From Bradyrhizobium lupini (GTDB lineage: Bacteria; Pseudomonadota; Alphaproteobacteria; Rhizobiales; Xanthobacteraceae), in NCBI RefSeq assembly GCF_040939785.1, contig NZ_CP162553.1, positions 7,459,001-7,523,000 on the forward strand: a stretch of DNA of 64,000 bases, given 5' to 3'. A model generated the notes under the pieces. The model ran no database searches. It was not told where the DNA came from and saw only the letters and a list, made by a program, of their open reading frames with translations. Numbering within the stretch: the stretch's first letter is position 1; every line of letters starts with the position of its first letter. A program made the position numbers and the translations under genes. Positions 10,331 to 21,406 of the stretch are shown here, one piece after another.

Positions 10331-10969
10331 ATGATCCTTCCCGCGCTGTTCTTCTATCTGTTCGCCGGCGTCTGTGTCGCCTCGGCGGTGATGGTGATTG
10401 TCTCGCGCAATCCCGTGCACTCGGTGCTGTACCTGATCCTGGCCTTCGTCAACGCCTCCGGCCTGTTCGTGCTGATGGGCGCCGAATTCCTGGCGATGAT
10501 CCTGATCGTCGTCTATGTCGGCGCGGTCGCGGTGCTGTTCCTGTTCGTGATCATGATGCTCGACGTCGACTTCCTCGAGCTGCGCGAGGGCTTCATCGAG
10601 TACCTCCCGGTCGGCCTCGTGATCGGCGGCATCTTCCTGTTCGAGCTGCTGCTCACGGTCGGCTTCTGGGTCATCAACCCCGGCGTCGCCAAGACGATCA
10701 CGGCGGCGATCCCGACCAACGTCTCCAATACCGAGGCGCTCGGCCTGGTGCTCTATACCAAGTACATCCACTACTTCCAGCTCTCGGGCATGGTGCTGCT
10801 GGTCGCGATGATCGGCGCCATCGTGCTGACGCTGCGGCACAAGGCGAGCGTCAAGCGGCAGGACATCAACATTCAGAACGCGCGCACGCCCGAAATAGCG
10901 ATGGCGATACGCAAGGTGGCGCCGGGGCAGGGGCTCCAGGACTCTGACGCGGCGGAGTGGGTGAAATGA
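10331..10969 (+). CDS. nuoJ: NADH-quinone oxidoreductase subunit J
   Basis: Membrane-arm subunit with five helices; its third helix in homologues contains a pi-bulge linked to coupling. The 212-residue product shows [53 protein letters not shown], the family core. The ATGA overlap with nuoK (10966-10969) indicates coupled translation. Confidence 0.96.
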   Translation: MILPALFFYLFAGVCVASAVMVIVSRNPVHSVLYLILAFVNASGLFVLMGAEFLAMILIVVYVGAVAVLFLFVIMMLDVDFLELREGFIEYLPVGLVIGGIFLFELLLTVGFWVINPGVAKTITAAIPTNVSNTEALGLVLYTKYIHYFQLSGMVLLVAMIGAIVLTLRHKASVKRQDINIQNARTPEIAMAIRKVAPGQGLQDSDAAEWVK

Positions 10970-11274
10970 CGATCGGGCTCGGACACTATCTTGCGGTCGG
11001 CGCGATCCTGTTCACGCTCGGGATCCTCGGCATCTTCCTGAACCGCAAGAACATCATCGTCATCCTGATGTCGATCGAGCTGATCCTGCTCGCGGTCAAC
11101 GTCAACCTCGTGGCGTTCTCGACCTTCCTCGGCGACATCGTCGGGCAGGTTTTCGCGCTCCTGGTGCTCACCGTCGCGGCCGCTGAAGCCGCGATCGGTC
11201 TCGCCATCCTGGTGGTCTATTTCCGCAACCGCGGCTCGATCGCGGTTGAGGACGTCAATCTGATGAAGGGCTGA
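10966..11274 (+). CDS. nuoK: NADH-quinone oxidoreductase subunit K
   Basis: Small three-helix membrane subunit of complex I. The 102-residue product has the typical length and core: [27 protein letters not shown] with the membrane glutamate of helix 2, then [31 protein letters not shown] chose the ATG at 10966 (MTIGLGHYL), which overlaps the nuoJ stop, over one nine bases upstream. Confidence 0.96.
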   Translation: MTIGLGHYLAVGAILFTLGILGIFLNRKNIIVILMSIELILLAVNVNLVAFSTFLGDIVGQVFALLVLTVAAAEAAIGLAILVVYFRNRGSIAVEDVNLMKG

Positions 11275-11276
11275 TC

Positions 11277-11321
11277 GCATGATCCGGAAAAGTGGACACC
11301 GGTTTTCCGACCAGATCATGC
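11277..11321. repeat. 45-bp palindromic repeat unit between nuoK and nuoL
   Basis: The outer arms GCATGATC and GATCATGC are perfect inverted repeats, and inside them CGGAAAA pairs with TTTTCCG. It fills most of the 61-base gap between nuoK and nuoL, the largest gap within the operon. In RNA it would form a hairpin that could affect mRNA stability or relative expression of the two halves. I recall similar GATCCGGAAAAGTG...TTTTCCG elements dispersed in rhizobial genomes, but copy number here cannot be counted. Confidence 0.8.
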
Positions 11322-11335
11322 GGAAAGAGTAAATC

Positions 11336-13435
11336 ATGGTCCAGGCAATCGTCTTCCTGCCTCTGCTGGGCGCCATTCTGGCTGGCCTGATCGCGCTGTT
11401 CGGCGCGCATGCCCGCAACCCCTCGGGCGACACGGTCGAGCATCACGATGATCACGGTCATGGCGCGCACGCCCATGCGTCGGACACGATCAACGAGGAT
11501 GCGTCGGTCGTCCACGAGACTCATCACGAACCCGGAGATGGCCACGACGACCACCACGTCTCCGAGCCGCCCGCGGCGGGCTCGCGCGCTGCCGAGCTGA
11601 TCACCACGGCGTTGCTGTTCGTGTCGGCGGCGCTGTCCTGGATGACGCTGGTCGATGTCGGCTTCATGCACCACGACATGCGCATTCCGCTGCTGCCGTG
11701 GATCCTCTCCGGCGATCTCCAGGTCTACTGGACGCTGCGGGTCGACACGCTCACCGCCGTGATGCTGGTGGTCGTGACCACCGTGTCCTCGCTCGTGCAC
11801 CTCTATTCCATCGGCTACATGGACGAGGATCCGAACCGGCCGCGCTTCTTCGGCTATCTCTCGCTGTTCACCTTCGCCATGCTGATGCTGGTGACCGCCG
11901 ACAACCTCGTGCAGCTGTTCTTCGGCTGGGAAGGCGTGGGTCTGGCAAGCTACCTCCTGATCGGTTTCTGGTACCAGAAGCCGTCGGCGAACGCCGCCGC
12001 CATCAAGGCCTTCGTGGTCAACCGTGTCGGCGATTTCGGCTTCGCGCTCGGCATCTTCGCGATCTTCCTGCTGGCCGGCTCGACCGATTTCGAGACCATC
12101 TTCCACGCTGCGCCCGGGTTGACCGGCAAGACCATCGACTTCCTCGGCTGGCACGCCGACGCGCTGACCCTGACCTGCCTGCTGCTGTTCATGGGCGCGA
12201 TGGGCAAATCGGCGCAGTTCCTGCTGCACACCTGGCTGCCGGACGCGATGGAAGGCCCGACCCCGGTGTCGGCGCTGATCCACGCCGCGACCATGGTCAC
12301 CGCCGGCGTCTTCATGGTGGCGCGCCTGTCGCCGCTGTTCGAACTCGCGCCGAACGCGCAGGCCGTCGTGATGTTCTTCGGCGCCACTACGGCGTTCTTC
12401 GCGGCGACCATTGGCCTGGTCCAGAACGACATCAAGCGCATCGTCGCTTACTCGACCTGTTCGCAGCTCGGCTACATGTTCGTGGCGATGGGAGCAGGGG
12501 CCTATTCGGTAGGCATGTTCCATTTGTTCACGCACGCCTTCTTCAAGGCGCTGTTGTTCTTGGGCTCCGGCTCGGTGATCTACGCGATGCATCACGAGCA
12601 GGACATCCGCAACATGGGCGGCCTGTGGCGCAAGATCCCCTACACCTACGCGGTGATGGTGGTCGGCACGCTCGCGCTCACGGGATTCCCGCTGACCGCG
12701 GGCTATTTCTCCAAGGACGCGATCATCGAGTCCGCCTACGCCTCGCACAATCCGTTCGCGATGTACGGCTTCCTGATGACGGTCGTCGCGGCCGGCCTGA
12801 CCTCGTTCTACTCGTGGCGCCTCATCTTCAAGACCTTCCACGGCGAGCCGCATGACGAGCACCACTACGAGGCCGCGCATGAAGCGCCGATCTGGATGCT
12901 GATCCCGATCGGTGTGCTTGCGGTCGGCTCCATCCTGGCCGGCTTCCCGTTCAAGGAGCTGTTCGCCGGTCACGGCATCGAGGAGTTCTTCCGCGAGTCC
13001 GTGAAGATGAACCCGCATATCATCGAGGAGATGCACCACATTCCCGAGACCATCGCCTTCCTGCCGACGGTGATGATGGTGCTGGGCTTCCTGGTGTCAT
13101 ACCTGTTCTACATCCGCCGGCCTTATCTGCCGGTCGAGCTCGCGAACACGCAGCCAATGCTGTACAAGTTCCTGCTCAACAAATGGTACTTCGACGAGCT
13201 CTACGACATCATCTTCGTCCGTCCGGCGAAGTGGATTGGCTATCAGCTCTGGAAGAAGGGTGACGGCTTCATCATCGACGGTCTCGGCCCCGATGGCGTC
13301 TCAGCCCGCGTGCTGGACGTCACCCGCAACGTCGTGAAAATCCAGACCGGCTATCTCTACCACTACGCGTTCGCCATGCTGATCGGTGCCGCCGGCCTGA
13401 TCACCTGGTTCATGTTCGGCTTTGGAGGCCAGTAA
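11336..13435 (+). CDS. nuoL: NADH-quinone oxidoreductase subunit L, with His-rich loop
   Basis: Large antiporter-like proton-pumping subunit at the distal end of the membrane arm. The 699-residue product contains the Mrp/antiporter core ([67 protein letters not shown]). Unusually, the loop after the first helix (about residues 36-74) holds 12 histidines with many Asp/Glu. It joins nuoM directly, with no gap. Confidence 0.96.
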   Translation: MVQAIVFLPLLGAILAGLIALFGAHARNPSGDTVEHHDDHGHGAHAHASDTINEDASVVHETHHEPGDGHDDHHVSEPPAAGSRAAELITTALLFVSAALSWMTLVDVGFMHHDMRIPLLPWILSGDLQVYWTLRVDTLTAVMLVVVTTVSSLVHLYSIGYMDEDPNRPRFFGYLSLFTFAMLMLVTADNLVQLFFGWEGVGLASYLLIGFWYQKPSANAAAIKAFVVNRVGDFGFALGIFAIFLLAGSTDFETIFHAAPGLTGKTIDFLGWHADALTLTCLLLFMGAMGKSAQFLLHTWLPDAMEGPTPVSALIHAATMVTAGVFMVARLSPLFELAPNAQAVVMFFGATTAFFAATIGLVQNDIKRIVAYSTCSQLGYMFVAMGAGAYSVGMFHLFTHAFFKALLFLGSGSVIYAMHHEQDIRNMGGLWRKIPYTYAVMVVGTLALTGFPLTAGYFSKDAIIESAYASHNPFAMYGFLMTVVAAGLTSFYSWRLIFKTFHGEPHDEHHYEAAHEAPIWMLIPIGVLAVGSILAGFPFKELFAGHGIEEFFRESVKMNPHIIEEMHHIPETIAFLPTVMMVLGFLVSYLFYIRRPYLPVELANTQPMLYKFLLNKWYFDELYDIIFVRPAKWIGYQLWKKGDGFIIDGLGPDGVSARVLDVTRNVVKIQTGYLYHYAFAMLIGAAGLITWFMFGFGGQ

Positions 13436-14944
13436 ATGACGACCTGGCCAATTCTTTCCGTCACGACGTTCCTGCCGCTGGTCGGCGCGCTGATCGTCTA
13501 TCTCAGCCGTGGCGACGACGAGGCGGCCCGGCGCAACTCGCGCTGGATCGCGCTGTGGACCACGCTGATCACCTTCGCTGTGTCGGTGATCCTGGTCATG
13601 CGGTTCGATGCGTCGAGCGCCGACTTCCAGTTCGTCGAGAAGGCGAACTGGCTTGCCACCGGCATCACCTACCACATGGGCGTGGACGGCATCTCGTTGC
13701 CGCTGGTGATCCTGACCACCGCCATCATGCCGTTTTGCATCATCGCGAGCTGGAAGGCGATTACCAACCGCGTCCGCGAATACATGATGGCGTTCCTGAT
13801 CCTGGAAACGCTGATGATCGGCACCTTCTCGGCGCTCGATCTCGTGCTGTTCTACCTGTTCTTCGAAGGCGGCCTGATCCCGATGTTCCTGATCATCGGC
13901 GTCTGGGGCGGTCCGCGCCGGGTCTATGCATCTTTCAAGTTCTTCCTCTACACGCTGCTCGGCTCGGTGCTGATGCTGCTCGCGATCATGGCGCTGTACT
14001 GGAACGGCGGCACCACCGACATCCCGACCCTGATGCACACCGCCGTGCCGCGCTCGCTGCAGACCTGGGCGTGGCTCGCCTTCTTCGCCTCGTTCGCGGT
14101 GAAGATGCCGATGTGGCCGGTGCACACCTGGCTCCCCGACGCCCACGTCGAGGCGCCGACCGCAGGCTCGGTGGTCCTGGCCGCGATCCTTCTGAAGATG
14201 GGCGGCTACGGCTTCCTGCGCTTTTCGCTGCCGATGTTCCCGCTGGCTTCGCACGACTTCGCGCCGCTGGTCTTCACGCTTTCGGCCATCGCCATCATCT
14301 ACACCTCGTTGGTGGCGCTGATGCAGGAGGACATGAAGAAGCTGATTGCGTACTCCTCGGTGGCGCATATGGGCTTCGTCACCATGGGCATTTTCGCCGG
14401 TACCATGCAGGGTGTCGCCGGCGGCGTGTTCCAGATGATCTCGCACGGCATCGTCTCCGGCGCGCTGTTCCTCTGCGTCGGCATCGTCTACGACCGCATG
14501 CACACCCGTGAGATCGCGGCCTATGGCGGCCTCGTCAACCGGATGCCGCTCTACGCGCTGACCTTCATGGTCTTCACCATGGCCAATGTCGGCCTGCCCG
14601 GCACCTCCGGCTTCGTCGGCGAGTTCATGACGCTGCTCGGTACCTTCAAGGTCTCGATCCCGACCGCGTTCTTCGCCACCTTCGGCGTGATCCTGTCGGC
14701 CTGCTACGCGCTGTGGCTCTACCGCAAGGTCGTGTTCGGGGCGCTGGTCAAGCCGTCGCTGGCGAGCATGAAGGATCTCACCTTCCGGGAGGGCTTGACG
14801 CTGTTCCCGCTGATCGCGCTGACGATCCTGTTCGGCATCTATCCGAAGCCGGTGCTCGACATGTCGGCGGCCTCGGTCCAGCAACTCGTCAACAATTACA
14901 ACACCGCTGTGACGGCCGTGAAGGCCGCCGCACTGCTCCAGTGA
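13436..14944 (+). CDS. nuoM: NADH-quinone oxidoreductase subunit M
   Basis: Antiporter-like proton-pumping subunit of complex I. The 502-residue product has [22 protein letters not shown] with the conserved glutamate, [36 protein letters not shown], and [18 protein letters not shown], all diagnostic of NuoM/ND4. It starts immediately after the nuoL stop. Confidence 0.97.
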   Translation: MTTWPILSVTTFLPLVGALIVYLSRGDDEAARRNSRWIALWTTLITFAVSVILVMRFDASSADFQFVEKANWLATGITYHMGVDGISLPLVILTTAIMPFCIIASWKAITNRVREYMMAFLILETLMIGTFSALDLVLFYLFFEGGLIPMFLIIGVWGGPRRVYASFKFFLYTLLGSVLMLLAIMALYWNGGTTDIPTLMHTAVPRSLQTWAWLAFFASFAVKMPMWPVHTWLPDAHVEAPTAGSVVLAAILLKMGGYGFLRFSLPMFPLASHDFAPLVFTLSAIAIIYTSLVALMQEDMKKLIAYSSVAHMGFVTMGIFAGTMQGVAGGVFQMISHGIVSGALFLCVGIVYDRMHTREIAAYGGLVNRMPLYALTFMVFTMANVGLPGTSGFVGEFMTLLGTFKVSIPTAFFATFGVILSACYALWLYRKVVFGALVKPSLASMKDLTFREGLTLFPLIALTILFGIYPKPVLDMSAASVQQLVNNYNTAVTAVKAAALLQ

Positions 14945-14966
14945 GCGGGCAGGTCAGGATATCGCC

Positions 14967-16403
14967 ATGAGCTTTGAGACTGCAGGTTATCAACTGGCGC
15001 CGGTGCTGCCCGAGCTCGTGCTCGCGGTCGGGGCGATGGCACTCCTGATGCTCGGCGCCTATCGCGGGCAGGAGACCACCAAGACGGTCACGACGCTTGC
15101 GGTGCTGCTCCTGATCGTTGTCGGCGTGCTCGAATACATGCTGCCCGCGGGCAAGCACGTGACCTTCGGCGGCAGCTTCATCGTCGATGATTTTGCCCGC
15201 TTCATGAAGATCCTGGCCCTGATCGGCTCGGCGGTGACGCTGGTGCTGTCGACCGAGTTCCTGTCGGATCCGTCGCGCCGCATCTTCGAATATGCGATCC
15301 TGGTGCTGCTCTCGACGCTCGGCATGATGGTGCTGATCTCGGCCGGCGATCTGATCTCGCTTTATCTCGGCCTCGAATTGATGTCGCTGGCGCTCTACGT
15401 TGTCGCGGCCTCGAACCGCGACAACGCCAAGTCGACCGAAGCCGGCCTGAAGTACTTCGTGCTCGGCGCGCTGTCCTCGGGCATGCTGCTCTACGGCTCC
15501 TCGCTGATCTACGGCTTCACGGGCACGGTGGCCTTCACCGGCATCGCGGCGGCCGCGACGATCTCGAATGTCGGCCTGGTGTTCGGCCTGGTGTTCCTGC
15601 TCGCCGGCCTCTGCTTCAAGGTCTCGGCGGTGCCGTTCCACATGTGGACACCCGACGTCTACGAGGGCGCACCGACGCCTGTGACGGCCTTCTTCGCCTC
15701 GGCCCCGAAAGTGGCCGCGCTCGCGGTCTTCACCCGCGTCACGCTGACCGCATTCCCGGGCATCGTCTCGCAGTGGCAGCAGATCCTGGTGTTCGTGTCG
15801 ATCGCCTCGATGGCGCTGGGCTCGTTCGCCGCGATCGGCCAGAGCAACATCAAGCGCCTGATGGCCTATTCCTCGATCGGCCATATGGGCTTTGCCCTGG
15901 TCGGCCTTGCCGCAGGCACGGTCGAGGGCGCGCAGGGCGTGTTGATGTACATCGTGATCTATGTCGCGATGACGCTGGGCTCCTTCGCCATCATCCTGGC
16001 GATGAAACGCGATGGCCAGCCGGTCGAGCAGATCAGCGATTTCGCGGGTCTCTCGCGGACCAATCCGCTGCTCGCCTTCATGTTCGCGATGCTGCTGTTC
16101 TCGCTCGCCGGCATCCCGCCGCTCGCCGGCTTCTTCGCCAAATGGTACGTCTTCGTCGCCGCCATCAAGGCGAACCTGTTCACGCTCGCCGTGATCGGCG
16201 TGCTCTCCAGCGTGGTCGGCGCCTACTACTATCTCAGCATCGTCAAGACGATGTATTTCGACGAGCCGGCCGGGCAGGTCGATCCGGTGCGCGTCGAAGT
16301 CAAGACGGTGCTGGCGGTCGCGGGCCTGTTCAACATTCTGTTCGCCCTGTTCGCGGGCCTGGTGGTGAGCGTCGCCTCCGCCGCCGCCAAGTCGCTGTTC
16401 TAG
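14967..16403 (+). CDS. nuoN: NADH-quinone oxidoreductase subunit N
   Basis: Third antiporter-like subunit and last gene of the complex I set. The 478-residue product contains [76 protein letters not shown] and [19 protein letters not shown], all NuoN/ND2 motifs. It is followed after one base by birA, so the transcript probably continues. Confidence 0.97.
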   Translation: MSFETAGYQLAPVLPELVLAVGAMALLMLGAYRGQETTKTVTTLAVLLLIVVGVLEYMLPAGKHVTFGGSFIVDDFARFMKILALIGSAVTLVLSTEFLSDPSRRIFEYAILVLLSTLGMMVLISAGDLISLYLGLELMSLALYVVAASNRDNAKSTEAGLKYFVLGALSSGMLLYGSSLIYGFTGTVAFTGIAAAATISNVGLVFGLVFLLAGLCFKVSAVPFHMWTPDVYEGAPTPVTAFFASAPKVAALAVFTRVTLTAFPGIVSQWQQILVFVSIASMALGSFAAIGQSNIKRLMAYSSIGHMGFALVGLAAGTVEGAQGVLMYIVIYVAMTLGSFAIILAMKRDGQPVEQISDFAGLSRTNPLLAFMFAMLLFSLAGIPPLAGFFAKWYVFVAAIKANLFTLAVIGVLSSVVGAYYYLSIVKTMYFDEPAGQVDPVRVEVKTVLAVAGLFNILFALFAGLVVSVASAAAKSLF

Positions 16404-16404
16404 G

Positions 16405-17211
16405 ATGGCATTCGCGCTCGGTCCTCGTGCGGCGTCGGCGGGCTACAAGCTCGCAGCTTTCGAACGGACCGGCTCGACCAATACCGAGGCGATCGAGCAC
16501 GCGAGGCGCGGCGAACGCGGCCCGATGTGGTTCGTGACGTCGGAGCAGACCGCCGGCCGCGGCCGCCGCCAGCGCCCCTGGATCGCACCAAAGGGCAACC
16601 TTGCAGCCAGCGTCCTCGAAGTCCTGGACGTTGCCCCTTCCGTCGCCGCGACGATCGGCTTTGCGGCCGGGCTGGCCGAGGAGGCCGCCCTGGAGAAGGT
16701 CAGCCTGGAGGCTGCACTGCGCCTCGGCGAGGGCCGTCCCCGCTACGCCCTGAAATGGCCGAACGACGTGCTGGCCGGCGGCAAGAAGCTGGTCGGCATC
16801 GGCCTGGAGGCCGAAGCCATCGGCGACCGTCTTGCCATCGTCGTCGGCATCGGCACCAACGTCGTCGCCGCGCCCGAGGGTACGCCGACGCCTGCGGTGT
16901 CGCTGGCCGCGCTCGGCGTCCAGATCAGTGCGGAGGAGTTGTTCTCGGCGCTCTCCGATGCCTGGGTGGAATTCCGCGGTATCTGGGACAATGGCCGTGG
17001 CTTTGCCGAAATTCGCAAATTGTGGCTGGAGCGCGCCGCCGGCCTCGGCGAGCGGGTCGCGATCCACACGGGAGTGATGACGCTGGACGGCATTTTTGAC
17101 ACGATCGACGACACCGGCTGCCTGATCGTCCGCACCGCGGAGGGCCGGCGCGTGCCGGTCGCCGCGGGCGAGGTGTTCTTCGGCACGGCCGCCTCCGTGG
17201 GAGCTGCGTGA
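16405..17211 (+). CDS. birA: Biotin--[acetyl-CoA-carboxylase] ligase
   Basis: Attaches biotin to the carboxyl carrier protein of acetyl-CoA carboxylase. The 268-residue product has the biotin/ATP-binding loop TSEQTAGRGRRQRPW (GRGRRxRxW type), the catalytic KWPNDVLAGGKKLVGIGLE segment and the C-terminal SH3-like domain. It lacks an N-terminal helix-turn-helix, so it is the enzyme-only form without BirA repressor function. It follows nuoN by one base and its stop overlaps the start of the RNase J gene. Confidence 0.93.
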   Translation: MAFALGPRAASAGYKLAAFERTGSTNTEAIEHARRGERGPMWFVTSEQTAGRGRRQRPWIAPKGNLAASVLEVLDVAPSVAATIGFAAGLAEEAALEKVSLEAALRLGEGRPRYALKWPNDVLAGGKKLVGIGLEAEAIGDRLAIVVGIGTNVVAAPEGTPTPAVSLAALGVQISAEELFSALSDAWVEFRGIWDNGRGFAEIRKLWLERAAGLGERVAIHTGVMTLDGIFDTIDDTGCLIVRTAEGRRVPVAAGEVFFGTAASVGAA

Positions 17212-18880
17212 TGGCGAAGCCGGAAGAACTGGTATTTGCACCGCTCGGCGGGGTCGGCGAGATCGGCATGAATTTGTCGATCTACGGCCTCGGCAACCGC
17301 CAGCAGCGCGCCTGGCTGGCGATCGATCTCGGCGTCTCCTTCGGCGACGAGGAGCATCTGCCGGGCATCGACCTGATCATGCCCGACGTCAGCTTCCTGG
17401 AGAAGGAACGCAAGAATCTGATGGGGCTGGTGCTGACCCACGCCCATGAGGATCATTTCGGCGCCATCATCGACCTTTGGCCGAAGCTGAAATGTCCGAT
17501 CTACGCGACGCAGTTCAGCGCCGCGCTGTTCGAGGCCAAGTGCGCCGCCGAGCGCAATGCGCCCAAGATCCCGGTGACGGTGGTGCCGTCGGGCGGGCGC
17601 GTCGATATCGGCCCGTTCAACGTCGAGTTCATCCCGGTCGCGCATTCGATTCCGGAGTCGCATGCGCTCGCGATTCACACCGAAGTCGGCACGGTGCTGC
17701 ACACCGGCGACTGGAAGATCGATCCGACCCCGATCATCGGCCGCCCGACCGACGAAAAGCGGCTGCGGGAGCTCGGCGATGCGGGCCTGCTCGCCCTGAT
17801 CGGTGATTCCACCAACGCCGTGCGCGACGGCCGCTCACCCTCGGAGGCCGAGGTTGCGAGCTCCATCACCGAGCTCGTCAAGGCCGCCAAGGGCCGCGTC
17901 GCGGTCACGACCTTTGCCTCCAATGTCGCGCGCCTCAAGGCCGTCGCCATCGCTGCGAAGGCCGCCGACCGTGAGGTCGTCGTGGTCGGCCGCGCCATGG
18001 AACGCGTGGTGCAGGTCGCGCGCGAGACCGGCTATCTCGACGGCGTGCAGAGTTTCCGCTCCGCCGAGGTCTACGGTCATCTGCCGCAGGACAAGGTGCT
18101 GGCGCTCTGCACCGGCAGCCAGGGCGAGCCGCGTGCCGCGCTGGCGCGCATCGCCAATGACGACCATCCCGAGATCACGCTCAACCGTGGCGACAGCGTC
18201 ATCTTCTCCTCGCGCACCATTCCCGGCAACGAGAAGGCGGTCGGGGCCATCATCAATGGCCTGGTCTTGCAGGGCGTGGAGGTCATCACCGACCGCGACC
18301 AGCTGGTCCATGTCTCCGGTCATCCCCGCCGCGACGAATTGCGCGACATGATCGCCTGGACCAGGCCGCAGCTCCTGATCCCCGTCCATGGCGAGGCCCT
18401 GCACCTGAATGAGCACGCCAAGCTCGCGCGTGCCGCCGGCGTGCCGCGCGTGCTGGTCTGCCGCAACGGCGATCTCGTCAAGCTCGGCCCCGGCGATCCC
18501 GGCATCATTGGGCAGTGCCTGCGGGCCGTCTCTACAAGGACGGCACGATTCTGGAGGACTCCAAGTCCCGCGCGGTGGGCGAGCGGCGCCGCATGGCCTT
18601 CTCCGGCTGCGCCTTTGTCGCCATCGCCATGACGGAGCAGGGCGAGCTTGCCGACGATCCCGCGGTCGAACTCGTCGGTATCCCCGAGAAGAACAAAGCG
18701 GGCGAGCCCTTCGACGACCTCGTCTTCGACGCCGTGGTCTCCACCGTCGAGGGCCTGCCGAAGGCGCGCCGTCGCGACCCGGATGCGCTGGCGGAGTCGG
18801 TGCGACGCGCTGTCCGCTCCGTGATCAACGAACATTGGGGCAAAAAGCCCCCCTGTCTGGTACATGTGCTGACAGTGTAA
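17211..18880 (+). CDS. rnj: Ribonuclease J, one-base frameshift near 18515
   Basis: Metallo-beta-lactamase/beta-CASP endo- and 5'-exoribonuclease for mRNA turnover and rRNA maturation. Zn-site motifs are visible: THAHEDHFGAI, HSIPESHA, HTGDWKID and SGHPRRDELRDMI. The frame breaks after GDPGIIGQ: CAGTGCC should read CAGGTGCC. Adding one G restores VPAGRLYKDGTILEDSKSRAVGERRRMAFSGCAFVAIAM and the end VHVLTV, 556 residues in all. RNase J is important or essential in alphaproteobacteria, so a sequence error is likelier than real inactivation. An in-frame GTG three bases upstream is an alternative start. Confidence 0.93.
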
Positions 18881-18892
18881 CGGGAGAGAAAC

Positions 18893-19297
18893 ATGCTGGG
18901 CCGGCTCAACCATGTCGCGATCGCGACCAAGGACGCCGTCAAGGCCGCCAAAATCTATGGCACCGCATTCGGGGCCCAGATCTCGGAGGCCGTCGCGCTG
19001 CCCGAGCATGGCGTCACCACGGTGTTCGCGACGCTGCCCAACACCAAGATCGAGTTCATCGAGCCGCTCGGCGAGGCCTCGCCGATCGCAAAGTTCCTGG
19101 ACCGCAACGCCGACGGCGGCATCCACCACGTCTGCTACGAGGTGGTCGACATCATCGCCTCGCGCGACACGCTGGTGAAGGAGGGGGCAAGGGTGCTCGG
19201 CGACGGCGTGCCGAAGATCGGCGCCCACGGCAAGCCGGTGCTGTTCCTGCACCCGAAGGATTTTTCCGGCGCGCTGGTCGAAATCGAGCAGGCATAG
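18893..19297 (+). CDS. mce: Methylmalonyl-CoA epimerase
   Basis: Converts (2S)- to (2R)-methylmalonyl-CoA in propionate catabolism, allowing entry to succinyl-CoA. The 134-residue product is a single vicinal-oxygen-chelate domain: LGRLNHVAIATKDA with the first metal histidine, GIHHVCYEVVDI, and the C-terminal PVLFLHPKDFSGALVEIEQA with the glutamate ligand. It lies 12 bases after the RNase J gene and nine before the DUF1467 gene. Confidence 0.92.
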   Translation: MLGRLNHVAIATKDAVKAAKIYGTAFGAQISEAVALPEHGVTTVFATLPNTKIEFIEPLGEASPIAKFLDRNADGGIHHVCYEVVDIIASRDTLVKEGARVLGDGVPKIGAHGKPVLFLHPKDFSGALVEIEQA

Positions 19298-19306
19298 GCC
19301 GAAGCC

Positions 19307-19582
19307 ATGGCCATCCAGATCTCAACCGCGATCGCGATCTACTTCGTCATCTGGTGGGTCGCGCTGTTCCTGACGCTGCCGTTTGGCGTGCGCAGCCAGC
19401 ACGAGGACGGCGTCGGAGTGCCGGGCAGCGACCCCGGTGCGCCGATCCTGACACGGATGGGGGGCAAGCTGATCTGGACCACCATCATCTCGGCGGTCAT
19501 CTACGGGATCGCCATGGTCGCCTATCACGCCGGCTATTTGTCGATCGAGCGCCTGTCGAAATTGATGGGCATGCCGTTTTAG
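19307..19582 (+). CDS. DUF1467 family membrane protein
   Basis: A 91-residue protein with two membrane segments (ISTAIAIYFVIWWVALFLTLPFGV and LIWTTIISAVIYGIAMVAYHAGYL) separated by a short polar loop, RSQHEDGVGVPGSDPGAP. This is the DUF1467 pattern, which in alphaproteobacteria commonly follows mce and precedes proS. Function unknown. Here proS is about 19.6 kb further on. Confidence 0.85.
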   Translation: MAIQISTAIAIYFVIWWVALFLTLPFGVRSQHEDGVGVPGSDPGAPILTRMGGKLIWTTIISAVIYGIAMVAYHAGYLSIERLSKLMGMPF

Positions 19583-19612
19583 GATTTCGTGGTTGGCTTG
19601 GTTGGGGGAAGA

Positions 19613-19960
19613 ATGACTTTTCAGCGGATCGTCGTCGCGCTTCTGGTGCTTATCGTCGCCGGTCTCGGTGCCATCGGCTATTTCGAGTGGAAGATGGCCG
19701 TGCAGGTGCGCACCCTGAAGGCGTTCGTCGAGGGCTATGTCTTCAATGAGGCCGTGATCGCCTGCGAGCAGGCCAAGAGCTCGACACCGTTCAAATGGAA
19801 CGGCGGCAAGAGCACCGCGGTGATCGGCCTGAACTCGGTCAAAACAGACAAATACACCGTCAGCGCCAGCTACACGCTGGTGGCGGACAGCGTCTATTGT
19901 GATTACGATCCGATCAAAAGAAAGGCCGAGATCGGCTCGAGCTTCCTGGAGCGGGAGTAA
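19613..19960 (+). CDS. Hypothetical membrane-anchored or secreted protein
   Basis: A 115-residue product with one N-terminal hydrophobic segment (IVVALLVLIVAGLGAIGYF) and a hydrophilic remainder with two cysteines (VIACEQA and VYCDYDP), suggesting a periplasmic domain, perhaps with a disulfide. The ATG at 19613 (MTFQRIV) follows GGGGGAAGA. An in-frame ATG at 19589 is possible. I do not recognise a family. Confidence 0.65.
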   Translation: MTFQRIVVALLVLIVAGLGAIGYFEWKMAVQVRTLKAFVEGYVFNEAVIACEQAKSSTPFKWNGGKSTAVIGLNSVKTDKYTVSASYTLVADSVYCDYDPIKRKAEIGSSFLERE

Positions 19961-19995
19961 CGATTCGGCCATGCCAAGCATGGGATGGGATCGTC

Positions 19996-21275
19996 ATGGC
20001 GCAGGGGCAGGGGGACTACCGGATTTTGCATGAGGCGGCGTTGCGGGACTATCTCGCGGGCGTTGCGGATCTCGCCGCGACCCTCGGCGGCGAGCCGGCC
20101 TCCTGGTCGATCACCGAAGTCGGCGACGGCAATCTCAATCTCGTTTTCATCGTCAAGGGCGGCCGCGGCGGCATCGCCGTGAAGCAGGCGCTGCCCTATG
20201 TCCGCCTCGTCGGCGAGAGCTGGCCGCTGCCGTTGTCCCGGGCTCATTACGAATATCTCGCTTTGTCGCGGCAGGCCGAGCTCGCGCCCGGCCTCGTGCC
20301 GGCGCTGCTGCATCACAACGAGGCCCTGGCGCTGACGGTGATGGAGCTGCTCGAGCCCCACATCATCATGCGCAAGGGGATGGTTGCGGGCTCGCAGTAT
20401 CCGCGCTTTGTCGATGACATCACCACCTTCATGGCGCGGACATTGTTCTTCACCTCCGACCTCGCGGTGTCGGCGGCCGAGAAGAAGCAGGGCATCGCAG
20501 CTTTCGCCGGCAACCATGCGCTGTGCAAGATCACCGAGGATCTGATCTTCACCGATCCTTACCGCGTCGCCGAGCAGAACCGCTGGACTGCGCCGTATCT
20601 CGATGCGCTCGCCGCAGAGCTTCGCGAGGATATGGACCTCCACGTCGCGATCTCCCGGTTGAAGCTGAAGTTCATGGCGAGCCCCGAGGCGCTGCTCCAC
20701 GGCGACCTGCACACCGGCTCGATCATGGTCACGGGCGGCGAGACGCGGGTGATCGACCCCGAATTCGCGTTCTACGGCCCGATGGGTTTCGATGTCGGCG
20801 CCGTGCTGGCCAACCTCCTGATGGCCTATTTTGCCTCCGCCGGGCATGAGCGCACGCCGGGCGAACGGCGTGCTTTCGAGGCCTGGGTGCTGGAGACGGT
20901 GGAAACGGTCTGGAACGATTTTACGCGAAAGTTCCTCGAGCTCTGGCGCGCTGGCGCCGCAGGCGATGCCTATCCCGCCTCACTGTTCGCCGGCGAGACA
21001 GGCGCGGCACGGCTGGAAGCCGAGCGGCAGGCCTACATGCAGCGGCTGTTCGCGGACACGGTCGGCTTCGCCGCGGCAAAACCATCCGCCGCATCTTCGG
21101 CCTCGCCCACAATATCGACTTCGAGCTGATCGAGGATCCGCGCCGGCGCGCGATCAGCGAAGCACGCGCCGTCAGGCTGGCAAGGGCGATGATGCTCGAG
21201 GTGGGGGCGTTTCCGACCATCGCGGATGTCACCGCTGCAGCGCGAAAATTGCGCGACTGGCAGCCGGAGTTCTAG
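19996..21275 (+). CDS. mtnK: S-methyl-5-thioribose kinase, one-base frameshift near 21080
   Basis: Phosphorylates methylthioribose in methionine salvage. The kinase fold is visible: EVGDGNLNLVFIVKG, VKQALPYVRLVGESWPL, catalytic LLHGDLHTGSIMV, and VIDPEFAFYGPMGFDVGAVLANL. The frame breaks after GFAAAK because a run of five A is present as four; adding one A gives TIRRIFGLAHNIDFELIEDPRRR and an end at LRDWQPEF, 426 residues. mtnA, its usual partner, is not in the window. Confidence 0.88.
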
Positions 21276-21406
21276 CGGGCTTCTGCGCAAATCGGTCGGG
21301 CCCGCGCGCGACGCTCGCATACGTCAACCCCTTCAAGACGCTTGCGCTCGACGTGCCGTGGATGGTCAACTCTCGGACCAGAGCACGCTGCGTTGTCGGA
21401 GGGACC

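Noticed and set aside
11255..14884. Long minus-strand frames antisense to nuoL and nuoM
   Set aside because: Composition is dominated by His, Arg, Gln and Asp as expected of reverse reading of membrane proteins; no supporting feature.
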